Origin: Mucilaginibacter oryzae
Lineage (GTDB): Bacteria; Bacteroidota; Bacteroidia; Sphingobacteriales; Sphingobacteriaceae
DNA: 64,000 nt
Reading direction: 5' to 3'
Assembly: GCF_003148845.1 (NCBI RefSeq)
Contig: NZ_QGHA01000014.1
Coordinates: forward strand, 1-64,000
The number at the start of each line of letters is the position of its first letter. Positions within the stretch are counted from its first letter, which is position 1. A model generated the notes under the pieces. The model made no database searches and was not told the origin of the DNA. It saw only the letters and a program-made list of their open reading frames with translations. The position numbers were made by a program, and so were the translations under genes. Shown here piece after piece: positions 32,785 to 42,399 of the stretch.

Positions 32785-35777
32785 CTTTTGTTTCTTGACA
32801 ACATCATCGTATAATATTTTTCCAGCAAATAATAAATTACAAACTCCTGCCGGCGTTGTTCTTCCATGAATAATCGGTTTAAATGCATGTGGATAATATC
32901 CGTGAACAAGGATAGTCTCATCTGTGAACTCTCCCCGGAAAGGCTGACATTCAATGATCTTATCTGATTGAGCAAAAGGCCGAACTCTAATTTGTTCAAC
33001 AGTTTCGTCTCTCCGGCCCCTTCGAGGGCGTCACTTATCAGCCCCTTACATTTTCGGAATTTCTGATTTAAAAGAACACGATGTGGTTTGTCAATAAATT
33101 CTTCCGAAAATCGGCATACGATACCATGGGTGATTTTTTGCCGCTGCGGTAGGTCTGGTGATAAGATCAGCAATATATGATGCACCATCAACAGTACGGT
33201 TCCCAAACTAAAGTTGTCGATCCGGCCATTACGATAATGCCGCGCGAATTTCATTGCGCAACGACTACTTGATTGAAATATATTTTCCACCATCGGATAA
33301 TGGTCAATTCCATACCGTTCCAACTCCGGGCTATAGGTATCGAGCTGTATTAAAGACAAAGCCCCGGATTGGTACAACTTATTAAAAATAGCATTAAAAA
33401 TGGGTATGGCTCTCCCCAAATGCTTCCGGTCTAAGCGTATCCGGATCCTCAAATGTGGCATAGGGTCATAATAACGGATAAAAAACCATTGATTGAGCAA
33501 TTCTGACCTGGAAAGTTTTCGAATCAAATCGTATAGTGGCTTTTCAATAATCTTTGTCAGCGTAACTGGTGCCCCGTATAATTTGTAGTATAACCATTCA
33601 TCTCCCGGGATATGGCCTCTTCCGATCCTTTTCGGATAACCTGTTGGGGGAGCGGGGACAGGACTGTAAACATTATCCCGATTAATGATACAAGCGACCA
33701 TCTCGTTGGCCAATGACCTACCGTTCATATCCTTGATCATGGTAGATTCAGGCAAAATAGCCTCCTTTAATGTCAAAGATGTTTTATTCTTGATCATACT
33801 GATAAAAAGAGCAGTAGCCCCCACCCATTTTTGATCAAAAAAAATTTCGTTATCCTGATCTGATATTGTAAAGCGGGTGGCCAGATTGATTTGGGACCAG
33901 AGTTGTTTACATGCTATTTCAGGTTCGGGGCTATAAAAAATCAAATTCAGTTCGGAATGCCCGATAACCCAGGTTGCCCTGCTGATAATGCAAAATTTAT
34001 AGACAAGACGTGGATAAAAACTAAGGCCAGGGAACAACTTTAAAAAGCTGAATGAAAAGTCACTTTTAACCGATTGGTACTGAAGGTCGCATAAAAACCG
34101 GAATATCGATAGATCATGCCTGTTGTAATTAAATGCGCTGCTGAATCTTGGTATTATTACTTTATTGAGCTTTCTGGACCGTAATATGATTTTATCGTCC
34201 ACTACACTAATATACAGGTCATCTAAACCAATGTTTCTATGTGACTCAACCGAAGGCGCTAACAGGATCGAGATCTCATGTTCATATGTTTTATTTCTGG
34301 TGACCACATTGGCCGCTTTTCCGTCTATCATAGCGGAAACCTCTGCGAAGACCACCTGATCGTTTATCTTTTGCTCTTGACTGACTATCTCATTTGTATA
34401 GGCCTCCAGATCCTTATTGAACACAGCGAATCTTGCCGGCAAAGCGGCCCCGGAAACACCGCCAACCTTCTCCATAACAACAAACTCCCCTTTTAGCTGG
34501 AAAAGCACAGAAAAACTTGGTGGGAACAAGGAATTGGGAAGAGGCAGCATGTCGAGATCGTTATCGTTAAGGGTAATAGATTCATATGGCTGCGCCTGCT
34601 GTAATTTCTTCACCAGGAGCTGATGTAGCGGTCCGAAGGTCGGATTACCCTCCTGATAAACTGGTTCATGATGAAGATCTTCCAATAAGATATTGTCTGA
34701 GATTTTAGCAGCCAGGTCAGCATAGCCAATGCCCAACTCTGGATCAAGAGCATTTGCCAAAGAAACGACCTGCTTATCAAAACGAGCTAAAAAATCTTTT
34801 TTGAATTTTTTTAACGCCGGCGGCTGATCATTAGATGAAAGTCTATCAAGGCACATTAACCCCTCCATGATTTTTGCCTGGTACTCTTCCGGGAGGCAAT
34901 TATTAAAAGTTGCAGTGGAATTTACATAGAATTTATTGAGCGGATGCCGAGGGCGAAAATTCCGCCCAATCTCCAATATCTTCATCAGCGGAATATTTCC
35001 CTGCTTATATGGCCGGCTAAATAAATCGATAATTTCCATTCGCTGGCTATCCGACATCCCGGATCTGTCAAGTAGTGTAAATAATTTCAAAAAATAGGGC
35101 TCGCCAACATGGCGCGGTACTAATCCTTGATAAAATAAATTGCCGTCGATCGCCTGTTTAATAAAATAGGCTGCTTCATTGCTGTCGACACCCTGATCGA
35201 CGCAATATTGAACCAACTGCTGCTTCGTCCTTTCTTCCCGGCCATATATCAATATTTTCGAAAGAAAAGAATTCCGCTCAAGTGAATTCAATTGAAATCG
35301 GTTTCCATTAATATCCTTTATAAAACTGATGTAACGATAGCCATTCGATACTCTGTAAATGGTGTTGTTTGCTAGATAAGTCTGAAGGTCGTGAACGCGC
35401 GTTGCCTCATCCCTATATATATTTAATAATAATGGGAAGTCGGGGTAAATGTAAGCACTACGACTTAGAGTCTGAACAGATGCGCCATGGTTTTTCCCCC
35501 AGCTTATGATGCCCGTCGAGGCGAAAAGCCCGAAAGGTGTGGCACGGAAACATAAACGATTATAATACTTCTTTAAACTTGTTCTTACCTTTTCCGGAAG
35601 ATCATCGTAAACAAAATCCCGTTGGTGAAGTTCGCTGTGCAACGTTTCGCTCGCAAAAAAAATAGCGTGTTGAAATCTCCGTTCTTTGATGATCACGCGC
35701 AAATCGTCGTAATTGAAATCGTCAAAGGACTCGTTGGCCGTTCTGACGAAGATCTGCTGATGAAAACTTAAATTCAT
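32781..35777 (-). CDS. lanB: second LanB-type lanthipeptide dehydratase
   Basis: A 998-residue full-length dehydratase on the opposite strand from the first. The opening FHQQIFVRTANESFDD and the block CFRATPFGLFAS belong to the glutamylation domain. The C-terminal elimination domain has GDEWLYYKLYG and QWFFIRYYDPMPHLRIRI. The two LanB proteins are clearly diverged. This one lies alone between the two-component system and the TonB receptor gene, with no cyclase or exporter of its own. It may act on the cysteine-free candidate peptide at 30746-30886, or share work on the main precursor. Confidence 0.92.
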   Translation of the reverse strand: MNLSFHQQIFVRTANESFDDFNYDDLRVIIKERRFQHAIFFASETLHSELHQRDFVYDDLPEKVRTSLKKYYNRLCFRATPFGLFASTGIISWGKNHGASVQTLSRSAYIYPDFPLLLNIYRDEATRVHDLQTYLANNTIYRVSNGYRYISFIKDINGNRFQLNSLERNSFLSKILIYGREERTKQQLVQYCVDQGVDSNEAAYFIKQAIDGNLFYQGLVPRHVGEPYFLKLFTLLDRSGMSDSQRMEIIDLFSRPYKQGNIPLMKILEIGRNFRPRHPLNKFYVNSTATFNNCLPEEYQAKIMEGLMCLDRLSSNDQPPALKKFKKDFLARFDKQVVSLANALDPELGIGYADLAAKISDNILLEDLHHEPVYQEGNPTFGPLHQLLVKKLQQAQPYESITLNDNDLDMLPLPNSLFPPSFSVLFQLKGEFVVMEKVGGVSGAALPARFAVFNKDLEAYTNEIVSQEQKINDQVVFAEVSAMIDGKAANVVTRNKTYEHEISILLAPSVESHRNIGLDDLYISVVDDKIILRSRKLNKVIIPRFSSAFNYNRHDLSIFRFLCDLQYQSVKSDFSFSFLKLFPGLSFYPRLVYKFCIISRATWVIGHSELNLIFYSPEPEIACKQLWSQINLATRFTISDQDNEIFFDQKWVGATALFISMIKNKTSLTLKEAILPESTMIKDMNGRSLANEMVACIINRDNVYSPVPAPPTGYPKRIGRGHIPGDEWLYYKLYGAPVTLTKIIEKPLYDLIRKLSRSELLNQWFFIRYYDPMPHLRIRIRLDRKHLGRAIPIFNAIFNKLYQSGALSLIQLDTYSPELERYGIDHYPMVENIFQSSSRCAMKFARHYRNGRIDNFSLGTVLLMVHHILLILSPDLPQRQKITHGIVCRFSEEFIDKPHRVLLNQKFRKCKGLISDALEGAGETKLLNKLEFGLLLNQIRSLNVSLSGESSQMRLSLFTDIIHMHLNRLFMEEQRRQEFVIYYLLEKYYTMMLSRNKS

Positions 35778-35960
35778 TTCTTTAGCTGAGAAATAGCACT
35801 TGGTTTAGGGAAAAATAACGGAAATGTTGATAGCTACATGAAGGCTTTTTTTTAACATTTCATGATATAGCTGGTATCGAAGTCCGGAACTGGGACGCCC
35901 TATCATAAGAGATTAATCATATTCGGAACCATTAATAAGTTCCAGTTGATTGCCGACAGA

Positions 35961-38699
35961 TCAAAGCCTTCCTGTTGCATCATCGTTTCCTAATTTCTTT
36001 TTCACGTCTTTTATTTGAGACTTTCCAAACGAATAGATAAGACCTACCCTGATCCGACGGCTATCCGACGAGGTGTATACTTCGCTGTTTAGCAGTCCGT
36101 AATCACTCATCGAGTGGTATTTTAGCCGTTTAAGTATTTCTTCACCTGATAACGTAAATTGGAGCTTCGAAGAAATGTTAAATATCGCACTCGCATCTAA
36201 ATTCCCATATGCTTTAAGCTTGGTCAAACCTACATTACCAGCAGAAACGTAGTACGCGTTAAGAGCAAACTTTATTTTTTTTGAGAAGTTAAATGTCTGG
36301 CTGTTATTTGCGATAAAAAAATAAGAGTTCAAGCTTGATCGCCCTGACAGCACAGTGCCTGATGCGGAATTATGCCCGGTTGAAATGCTTTGTCCCAAAT
36401 TCCACCATTTAAAAATGTCAAGGGAATAATAAGTATTCAGTGAAAATTTGTTCGCCGAATTTAGATTTTCAAAAGCAAAGGTAGTAATTTGATTGCCTGC
36501 ATCTTCGTCGACAGGTAACTGAAAAAAAGGAGCGGTAGTATGGGTATACTCAAGGGATACATTGAGATTTTTGATCCTGACATTTCCAGTAAATGTGTGA
36601 TCATAACTCGGTTTCAGGTTTATATTTCCCTGCATGATCGTATACTGATCGGTAACGACCTTGTAAGGCAGTAACTCTTGATATGGAGGGCGATTGATGA
36701 ATTTCCCATAGGACAAAGACAGCGAATAGTCGTTATTATATTGATGGTTCCATTTAGCATTAGGGAAATAATTAATATAATTATAATTCTTCAAAGAGAA
36801 ACCAGAAGTAGTTGTGTTTTCTATCCGCATTCCAAAGCTTAAATTGTCCTTTTTCCAATTTTTACTGTATATGCCATATCCTGCGATTATCGTCTCCCGT
36901 AAGTCCGTGTTCGTCGTGTATCCGGCGATGCTGTTTACGCTGGTCATTTCGGAAACGCTATAACTTTGAAGATTATGGGAATCGGTGTTTTGAAATTTAC
37001 CGCCAGCTTCAAGGGTTTGATTACCATTAAATTTCCTAACATAATCTGCTTGCCCGATATAGATCTTTACTAACGAGCGCCCATAAGTTTGATAAGGACT
37101 GATGTCTTTCTCAAAAGCGCCTTCGCCGTCATACAATTTAGGAAATGCCGACTGATTTAATGTCAGTTTGTATGGAGTATACGTAAAGAGCATCGAGAGG
37201 TCGTTCTTTGCTGAATCTGTAAGTAGGTGATAATTTATATTATAATTAAAAGTGTAACCGTCATTTTTAAATAAACTATTCGTTCTGACTATTGAATCGG
37301 GAACTACGCTAACGCTTCTGAATTTAGCCATTGCGTCAAAATTTCCCGGTGTGTGATTAAGACGTCCATAAATCTGGATGCCGAGGGTCTGATCCGAATT
37401 CAACTTATAATCAGCTCCTAACTGGACGGAATAATTGTTATTTTTATACAAGCGTCTTGTACTATCCTGAAGCCTCTGAATTACCGGGCCGCTACTTTCC
37501 ACCCTATTGTTATCATCCAGATAATATTCGTTAGTATGTCCGTATGAAGTCCGGCCAGTTATGGTGAATTTCTCGCTTTTGTAAGTTACGTTCGCAGATA
37601 CTGAACCTGAGTTATAAATACCTTGGGAATCGTCTCCGATCAGATTACCGGTAAAGCCCACAGTCTGCCTTTTCTTGGTGATAATATTAATGACAGCTCC
37701 ATAGTTGGCGTCATATTTAGCGGAGGGTTGGGTGATCAACTCAATCTTTTCAATATCATTGACTTTAAGATTGTCTAAAATATCAGAAGTTGCAACGCCG
37801 GGAACCGGCCTTCCATCCAATAGTATCAGCGTGTTCTTATCTTCGAGTTTGACCTCTTTAGCTGGCGTCACCCTGACAAATGGCAGAACTTTCAACAATT
37901 GCAGTGAACTTGAAGTAGCCATTGTACTATTGGAAACGTTGACGACATAACGATCTCCCCGGTTCTCTATTGGAGGGATTTTTGCTATTACAGTTACCTG
38001 GTCCAGCTGTTTGGTTGAAATAGTTACAGTGATGTCGGGCAACTGTAGCACCTTTCTGTTGGAAATTGTCAACGGGATTGACAGGCTGTCCATTCCTACC
38101 TGTGTGACGTTTAACAGGTACGCCCCTGCTTCCTGCACAGTAAGATTGTAAACGCCCATCGTATCCGTATGTGTTGACTGTATCACCCGCCCGAGTTCCG
38201 GCTTTACGATACTTACGGTCGTGTAGGCAATGGGTTTGTGGTTGACGTCGACGATCCTGCCTTTGATCTGGTAATTTATATCCATCCCGCTCCGTTCGAG
38301 AAGAATGTTATCACCGATTTGCCGAAAGGAAAGAGATGTGTTCTTTAATAGTTCCTCCAGCGTTTGCGCGATAGTCCTCTTCCTGTTTGGAAGGTTAAGC
38401 TCGGTTAAGGTTTTGATATCTTCTTTGCGATAATAGAAACGAAGGGTTGTTTGTCCTTCGATTTTTTTCAATCCAGTTAAAAGGCTTTCATTATCCAACC
38501 CCAAGGTAACCTGATCACTATTCATATTCTGACCTTTTGCAGAATTTGCCAACAGCAATTGAATACTACTTAATATGATGAATGTTATGAGTACACTTAT
38601 ACGCATTAACTGACAGATGATTTGTTTATTTTGTATTTTCCAGGCGAAAAGGAGATCGCATAATCTCCCCTTCTTCCGCAATTTTGCAGAAATATTCAT
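35961..38699 (-). CDS. TonB-dependent outer-membrane receptor with STN domain
   Basis: A 912-residue protein. After a long basic start and a membrane export signal (about 30-55) comes an STN domain (about 60-120), which receives signals for FecR-type anti-sigma factors. A carboxypeptidase-like beta sandwich (about 130-215), a plug domain (about 225-345, LILLDGRPVPGVATSDILDN truncated here) and an outer-membrane barrel of the OMP_b-brl_3 type follow. With the FecR and ECF sigma genes just upstream it forms a surface-signalling triad. No SusD partner is present. In this setting the ligand could be the lanthipeptide itself, for uptake, export or sensing, which is inference. Confidence 0.9.
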   Translation of the reverse strand: MNISAKLRKKGRLCDLLFAWKIQNKQIICQLMRISVLITFIILSSIQLLLANSAKGQNMNSDQVTLGLDNESLLTGLKKIEGQTTLRFYYRKEDIKTLTELNLPNRKRTIAQTLEELLKNTSLSFRQIGDNILLERSGMDINYQIKGRIVDVNHKPIAYTTVSIVKPELGRVIQSTHTDTMGVYNLTVQEAGAYLLNVTQVGMDSLSIPLTISNRKVLQLPDITVTISTKQLDQVTVIAKIPPIENRGDRYVVNVSNSTMATSSSLQLLKVLPFVRVTPAKEVKLEDKNTLILLDGRPVPGVATSDILDNLKVNDIEKIELITQPSAKYDANYGAVINIITKKRQTVGFTGNLIGDDSQGIYNSGSVSANVTYKSEKFTITGRTSYGHTNEYYLDDNNRVESSGPVIQRLQDSTRRLYKNNNYSVQLGADYKLNSDQTLGIQIYGRLNHTPGNFDAMAKFRSVSVVPDSIVRTNSLFKNDGYTFNYNINYHLLTDSAKNDLSMLFTYTPYKLTLNQSAFPKLYDGEGAFEKDISPYQTYGRSLVKIYIGQADYVRKFNGNQTLEAGGKFQNTDSHNLQSYSVSEMTSVNSIAGYTTNTDLRETIIAGYGIYSKNWKKDNLSFGMRIENTTTSGFSLKNYNYINYFPNAKWNHQYNNDYSLSLSYGKFINRPPYQELLPYKVVTDQYTIMQGNINLKPSYDHTFTGNVRIKNLNVSLEYTHTTAPFFQLPVDEDAGNQITTFAFENLNSANKFSLNTYYSLDIFKWWNLGQSISTGHNSASGTVLSGRSSLNSYFFIANNSQTFNFSKKIKFALNAYYVSAGNVGLTKLKAYGNLDASAIFNISSKLQFTLSGEEILKRLKYHSMSDYGLLNSEVYTSSDSRRIRVGLIYSFGKSQIKDVKKKLGNDDATGRL

Positions 38700-38752
38700 A
38701 TTTTTAAATGTTTTAAGTGACTCAGATTCTTTAAAACCCCGATTTTCTCGGG

Positions 38753-38788
38753 TAGCCCGTAGACCGATGCCAGTCGGCCTGCGGGCTA
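38753..38788 (-). terminator. hairpin between FecR and TonB receptor genes
   Basis: TAGCCCGTAG (38753-38762) pairs with CTGCGGGCTA (38779-38788) with one G-T pair. An inner CCGA/TCGG pair stands in the loop. It lies between the anti-sigma and the receptor gene and could reduce read-through, so the receptor may have a separate start of transcription. Confidence 0.5.
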
Positions 38789-38852
38789 TTTTATCCTGCC
38801 TTGAAGATAAAACATGGTATAGATCGTTAGCGCTTTTTCATTATTGCTGTTG

Positions 38853-39830
38853 TTAGTTACATCCGGAACCCTCTATTATAATACTGCCATCCGGCTTGGT
38901 TTCAAAAGTTGCATGATTAAATGCACAGATCACTTTTAAAATTTCATCCAATCTGTCGCCCTTAATTGATGTTCCGGAAAAACGGCAATTTTTCAATTGC
39001 TCATTCCGAAAACCGATCTTCACATTAAAATGCTTTTGTAATTTCAGCGCTGCATCTGCAAAACTTATATCATCAAAGTTGAAGGAATTTTGTTGCCAGG
39101 CGACTACGTTACCGATATCCACATTTAACCTAACAAGCTCATTTTTTAAGGTATTAAATTTGATCTGCTGGTTAGGTGTAAGTACGCCTAGTAACTTATT
39201 TCCGTTTGCCACACTTACTTTGCCGCTATGTACGGTCACCTCGACAATGTGATTACGTTTATCTTCCTTGACATTGAATGAAGTACCCAGCACAGTTGTT
39301 ACAACATTCCCCGTATGAATGATAAACGGCCTGGACTTGTCGTGTATAATATTAAAATATGCTTCTCCTAAAAGATAAACTTCCCTTACTTTTCCGTTAA
39401 ATATCTTTGCATACCTTAATGCGGAACCGGCGTTCATCCATACTCGGCTTCCATCAGCAAGGATTATTTGTTTTTTTGTCCCGTTAGGTGAGTAAATTGT
39501 AGTCAATTCCACCGGATGGCGTCTGGACTGGAGTAAAGGCCAGAATAAATAGGTAAAACTCGCGATTACCAGAATAGCCGCCGCCACTGCTGTCCCAAAC
39601 CGAGACCACGACCTTTTTAGGTGTACGACATCAGGTGTATGAACTGTATTATTGATATCGCGAAATACGCTCGAAAGCCATTCGGCTTTTGAGACAGAAT
39701 TTAGTCGCGACCATTCTGAATGAAAGTCATTGCTTTTATCAAGCCAATTTTCTATTTGCGCATTTTCCTCTTTAGTGGAAGTTCCGTTAAGATAGCGATC
39801 TAACAATTTATTTGCTTGTCCACGACTCAT
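38853..39830 (-). CDS. FecR-type anti-sigma factor
   Basis: A 325-residue inner-membrane protein. A cytoplasmic N-terminal part (about 1-75, MSRGQANKLLDRYLNGT) precedes a single membrane helix (about 85-105, FGTAVAAAILVIASFTYLFW). The periplasmic FecR domain follows (SPNGTKKQIILADGSRVWMN, LGEAYFNI), and then a DUF4974-type C-terminal domain related to STN (about 250-320, FDDISFADAALKLQKHFNVK). It holds the sigma factor upstream and releases it when the receptor is engaged. It starts 74 bp after the sigma gene ends. Confidence 0.92.
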   Translation of the reverse strand: MSRGQANKLLDRYLNGTSTKEENAQIENWLDKSNDFHSEWSRLNSVSKAEWLSSVFRDINNTVHTPDVVHLKRSWSRFGTAVAAAILVIASFTYLFWPLLQSRRHPVELTTIYSPNGTKKQIILADGSRVWMNAGSALRYAKIFNGKVREVYLLGEAYFNIIHDKSRPFIIHTGNVVTTVLGTSFNVKEDKRNHIVEVTVHSGKVSVANGNKLLGVLTPNQQIKFNTLKNELVRLNVDIGNVVAWQQNSFNFDDISFADAALKLQKHFNVKIGFRNEQLKNCRFSGTSIKGDRLDEILKVICAFNHATFETKPDGSIIIEGSGCN

Positions 39831-39904
39831 TTTTCACCTGTGATTTGCCAGTAGTCGTTTGGACAGCTTATTAGTACTATATAAAAATAAAATATTTTTA
39901 GTCT

Positions 39905-40489
39905 TTATTGAAGCGACCAAAATACAAGGGCGATTGACGACGCCGCAGCGAGCGATTGACGCAAATGTTTTAACGCTGAAGAAAGTTGGTTTTTAACCGT
40001 TTGCTCAGAAACTCCCAGACGTTCCGCAATTTCAGGTATAGTGAGATTATCTTCACGGCTCATCATATATACCTCTCTTACTCTGGGCGACAATTCCTTC
40101 AGAGAATACTGGATTCTTTCCTTCAATTCTTCAGCTGCGATTTTTTGTTCTACCGGTGTATCCGTATAATTTTCAAGCCTTTGCAGCATCGCAGCATATT
40201 CTTCCCGGGTTATATTTTTTCTGATTGTATCGACAATACGATGTCTGGTTATTTTAAACAAATAAGCCTTGAGGTGACTGTCCACTTGAATGTTTTTCCG
40301 CTCAGACCAGAGTCTAACAAACAAATCATGAATAATATCTTTCGCGTCATCAAAGTTGAAAAGTTTCGATGAGGTAAAATCTGTCAGTGTTTCCGCATAA
40401 CGTATGTAAATCTCCTCAAATGCACTTTCGTCATCTTTTTTCAGCAGATCGATCAATTGCAGGTCCGTTAAATTTTTATAAGTCGCCAT
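39905..40489 (-). CDS. ECF-type RNA polymerase sigma factor
   Basis: A 194-residue sigma-70 family protein. Region 2 is at about 20-90 (SAFEEIYIRYAETL, DAKDIIHDLFVRLWSERKNI, LKAYLFKITRHRIVD), and region 4 at about 125-180 (LSPRVREVYMMSREDNLT, IAERLGVSEQTVKNQLSSAL). It belongs to the Bacteroidota group linked to FecR and TonB receptors. It is likely to drive the TonB receptor gene and perhaps lanthipeptide genes that lack an obvious housekeeping promoter. Confidence 0.93.
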   Translation of the reverse strand: MATYKNLTDLQLIDLLKKDDESAFEEIYIRYAETLTDFTSSKLFNFDDAKDIIHDLFVRLWSERKNIQVDSHLKAYLFKITRHRIVDTIRKNITREEYAAMLQRLENYTDTPVEQKIAAEELKERIQYSLKELSPRVREVYMMSREDNLTIPEIAERLGVSEQTVKNQLSSALKHLRQSLAAASSIALVFWSLQ

Positions 40490-40502
40490 TGTTTTCCTTA
40501 AA

Positions 40503-40533
40503 CGAAAATACTATTAATCATATAACTTGCGAA
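40503..40533 (-). promoter_or_regulatory. possible promoter of the sigma factor gene
   Basis: On the minus strand TTCG (40533-40530) is followed after exactly 19 bases by TATTTTCG (40510-40503), each one base from the TTTG and TAnnTTTG consensus. The ATG lies 14 bases downstream of the -7 element, so the leader would be very short. Confidence 0.4.
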
Positions 40534-40837
40534 GATTTAGCTATTATTTACGTTAATAATAAATAACAAAATTGGGCCACCTTGTGTATATAGCGCCGGG
40601 AGGGATGAAAAAAAGCCAAAAAACAGAAGCAGTAAAGAAAATATTAAAAAAGCAAACCAACAAATCCGGCTATGCGGTTGCGGCAGGCGACTCCGTTACA
40701 CCGCGCGCTCCGGGTTCCATTTCGCCGCCAGCCTCGCCACCGCGCGTGCAGGAGTGTAATCGTTCCTCATACACACCTGCCTTTCCAGCCCGCAGGTTAT
40801 CGGTTAGTCACAGCACCGAAGTCACAAAATTAGCTAC
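40534..40837. other. non-coding or degraded mobile-element sequence
   Basis: A plus-strand frame begins MKKSQKTEAVKKILKKQTNK (from 40605) and then turns into a Pro/Ser/Arg-rich stretch in a GC-rich patch, which does not look like a real protein. The reverse strand carries a short frame reading MRNDYTPARAVARLAAKWN. Both openings look like truncated starts of genes that lie near transfer regions of Bacteroidota elements, but I cannot name them with confidence. Confidence 0.3.
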
Positions 40838-40902
40838 GCAGGAAAATCGTCAAGGGTATATAAACCACGGCTATTGCCGTGGACCTTGACAATTTTCCTG
40901 CT
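40838..40902. repeat. long nested inverted repeat
   Basis: An outer pair of 18-19 bases, left arm 40838-40855 and right arm 40884-40902, matches with one mismatch (GGAAAATCGTCAAGG against CCTTGACAATTTTCC). Inside it CCACGGC (40865-40871) and GCCGTGG (40876-40882) form a perfect seven-base stem with a four-base loop. The two-level structure is stronger than a terminator needs to be and resembles an oriT or an element end. Confidence 0.55.
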
Positions 40903-41015
40903 AACAGCTCAGGTTGTTTAAGCGGTGATATGACTGGGTGTGTTTGTGATTATTGGGCCAGTCGGCTAAGATTGTAATAGCCATATATCTAGCTATATAG
41001 CTACACCGATATAAA

Positions 41016-41087
41016 TTGTCAGTTTTATTCTCCGCAAATTTGCGGAGAATATAGCCATGATTCTCCGCATAAATATAAAACTGACAA
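41016..41087. repeat. 24-bp perfect palindrome inside a 13-bp inverted repeat
   Basis: The 24 bases at 41027-41050 (ATTCTCCGCAAA plus its exact complement) are a perfect palindrome. Flanking them TTGTCAGTTTTAT (41016-41028) returns as its reverse complement at 41075-41087, and TTCTCCGCAT (41061-41070) is a third partial copy of the arm. Related TGTCAG motifs recur to about 41157. The cluster lies downstream of the toxin-like gene and may bind a regulator or replication/transfer protein. Confidence 0.55.
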
Positions 41088-41154
41088 GATGTACTATCTT
41101 TTATAAAACTATATTCACAAATCAAATCTGACAACTTATAAAAATACACAACTG

Positions 41155-41871
41155 TCAGATCAAATAGTCGCTATTACATTTATAACCACCTCTATTAGGA
41201 CCGATATTTTCAGAATTATCATCGTCCCGATTAAATCCTCGATTTTGCAGCTCTCTATCATGTTTAGCTATGACATCGTTAATACTAATACTTACGTGCT
41301 GCCATCTTAAGCTTTTATCTTTAAGAATTACAGGAACGTTAAAATCAATATCATTGTGATAAAGAAGCGAATTACGAGCTTGAGTACGATTCACATTAGG
41401 ATATTTGCTACAGTAGAACTCCAGTATGTCATTATATTCAAATTCCTGAAGTAGATAATGAATATCAATAAAGTCCTTTATTCGTTGTCCGCTATGAACT
41501 ATTGCATTTATTTTCATTGCGGCGATATCTTCTAAAGACATCATTCGAATTCCTTGAATGGTTTCGATTTGTTTAACCGCCGGGTATTTATGACTGATCA
41601 GGTCAAAGTCCACATCAAAAATACTTCCACTAACGTAGTTGCTTTTTTGCCTTCTGATTAATGCGTTGTATTGTTTTTCCAGATGCGACGCTAATTTTAC
41701 GGCATCAAAATCTCCGGTATTGAAAAGATCAATATCAATGGATTCTCTATGGCCCAGCTTTAATGCTAAAGCGGTTCCGCCAACAAGGTAAAAAGATTTG
41801 AATTGCTGATCACGCATCAGCTTGTAGATTAGATCCAGTGTCCCTGGTTTAACTGTTTCTTCGTGTAACAT
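41155..41871 (-). CDS. AbiEii-like nucleotidyltransferase toxin
   Basis: A 238-residue protein of the nucleotidyltransferase AbiEii/AbiGii family. The core motif FYLVGGTALALKLGHRESIDIDLF has the G-G-T and the D-I-D-L-F catalytic acidic pair, and a third acidic strand is at IFDVDFDLIS. Such enzymes modify cellular RNA or nucleotides and stop growth during phage attack when not held back. Its start lies 43 bases inside the upstream gene, which is the expected antitoxin arrangement for type IV systems. It is at the inner edge of the mobile region. Confidence 0.85.
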   Translation of the reverse strand: MLHEETVKPGTLDLIYKLMRDQQFKSFYLVGGTALALKLGHRESIDIDLFNTGDFDAVKLASHLEKQYNALIRRQKSNYVSGSIFDVDFDLISHKYPAVKQIETIQGIRMMSLEDIAAMKINAIVHSGQRIKDFIDIHYLLQEFEYNDILEFYCSKYPNVNRTQARNSLLYHNDIDFNVPVILKDKSLRWQHVSISINDVIAKHDRELQNRGFNRDDDNSENIGPNRGGYKCNSDYLI

Positions 41872-42329
41872 TTGAGCTCAGTTTTGCTCAACTGAAAATA
41901 TTCACAAACAGCTTCTACAGTCATATCGGTTAAATAGTTGATTTCTTCCTTTAAAGCGTGGATCAGATTATCCTGGCCATAAAATCGTATTATCTCTTTC
42001 CAATCTGATTGATCGCCTTTATTAAGCACCCGCTCAATAATAGTCAGTCTTGACCGTCTCCAATCAATTTTATCAAACTCAAAGTCCCAGAATAATACGG
42101 GCGATAGATTGGGTCTGCTGATTTTCTGTATCAGAGGCTGCCGTTCTATTTTAACCTCGTCATTTTCGAATGGGATCTTTTTTTTAGAAAGATAATTATT
42201 AAGGGTATGATAATTAAAATCCGGGTAGCTATCGCAAAAACCTTTCAGACTTGAAAATACATCAATATCAATGCCTGCAAAACGTTTCCATTGTACCAAC
42301 ACCACCCTTTTATTGATTTCTTTTATCAT
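41829..42329 (-). CDS. putative AbiE-type antitoxin partner
   Basis: A protein of about 166 residues from the ATG at 42329; an earlier in-frame ATG at 42356 adds nine residues (MYSYWLNLG) that look like leader. It has no classical DNA-binding motif that I can pick out, but a basic helical middle part and a C-terminal helix (TVEAVCEYFQLSKTELKCYTK, cut here) are seen. Proteins of this size overlapping an AbiEii gene are usually the cognate antitoxin or repressor. A DUF6922-like N-terminal segment (DFNYHTLNNYLSKKKIPF) is possible. Confidence 0.6.
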   Translation of the reverse strand: MIKEINKRVVLVQWKRFAGIDIDVFSSLKGFCDSYPDFNYHTLNNYLSKKKIPFENDEVKIERQPLIQKISRPNLSPVLFWDFEFDKIDWRRSRLTIIERVLNKGDQSDWKEIIRFYGQDNLIHALKEEINYLTDMTVEAVCEYFQLSKTELKCYTKKQLNQGHWI

Positions 42330-42399
42330 ACCCAAATTTAACCAATAACTATACAAAGTGCCTAATATTTGTGAATATTTGTCAATTGAAGGTTAGTAG

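Noticed and set aside
40572..40889. 105-residue frame in the inverted-repeat region
   Set aside because: Only its first 20 or so residues look protein-like; the rest is Pro/Ser/Arg-rich and runs through a strong hairpin.
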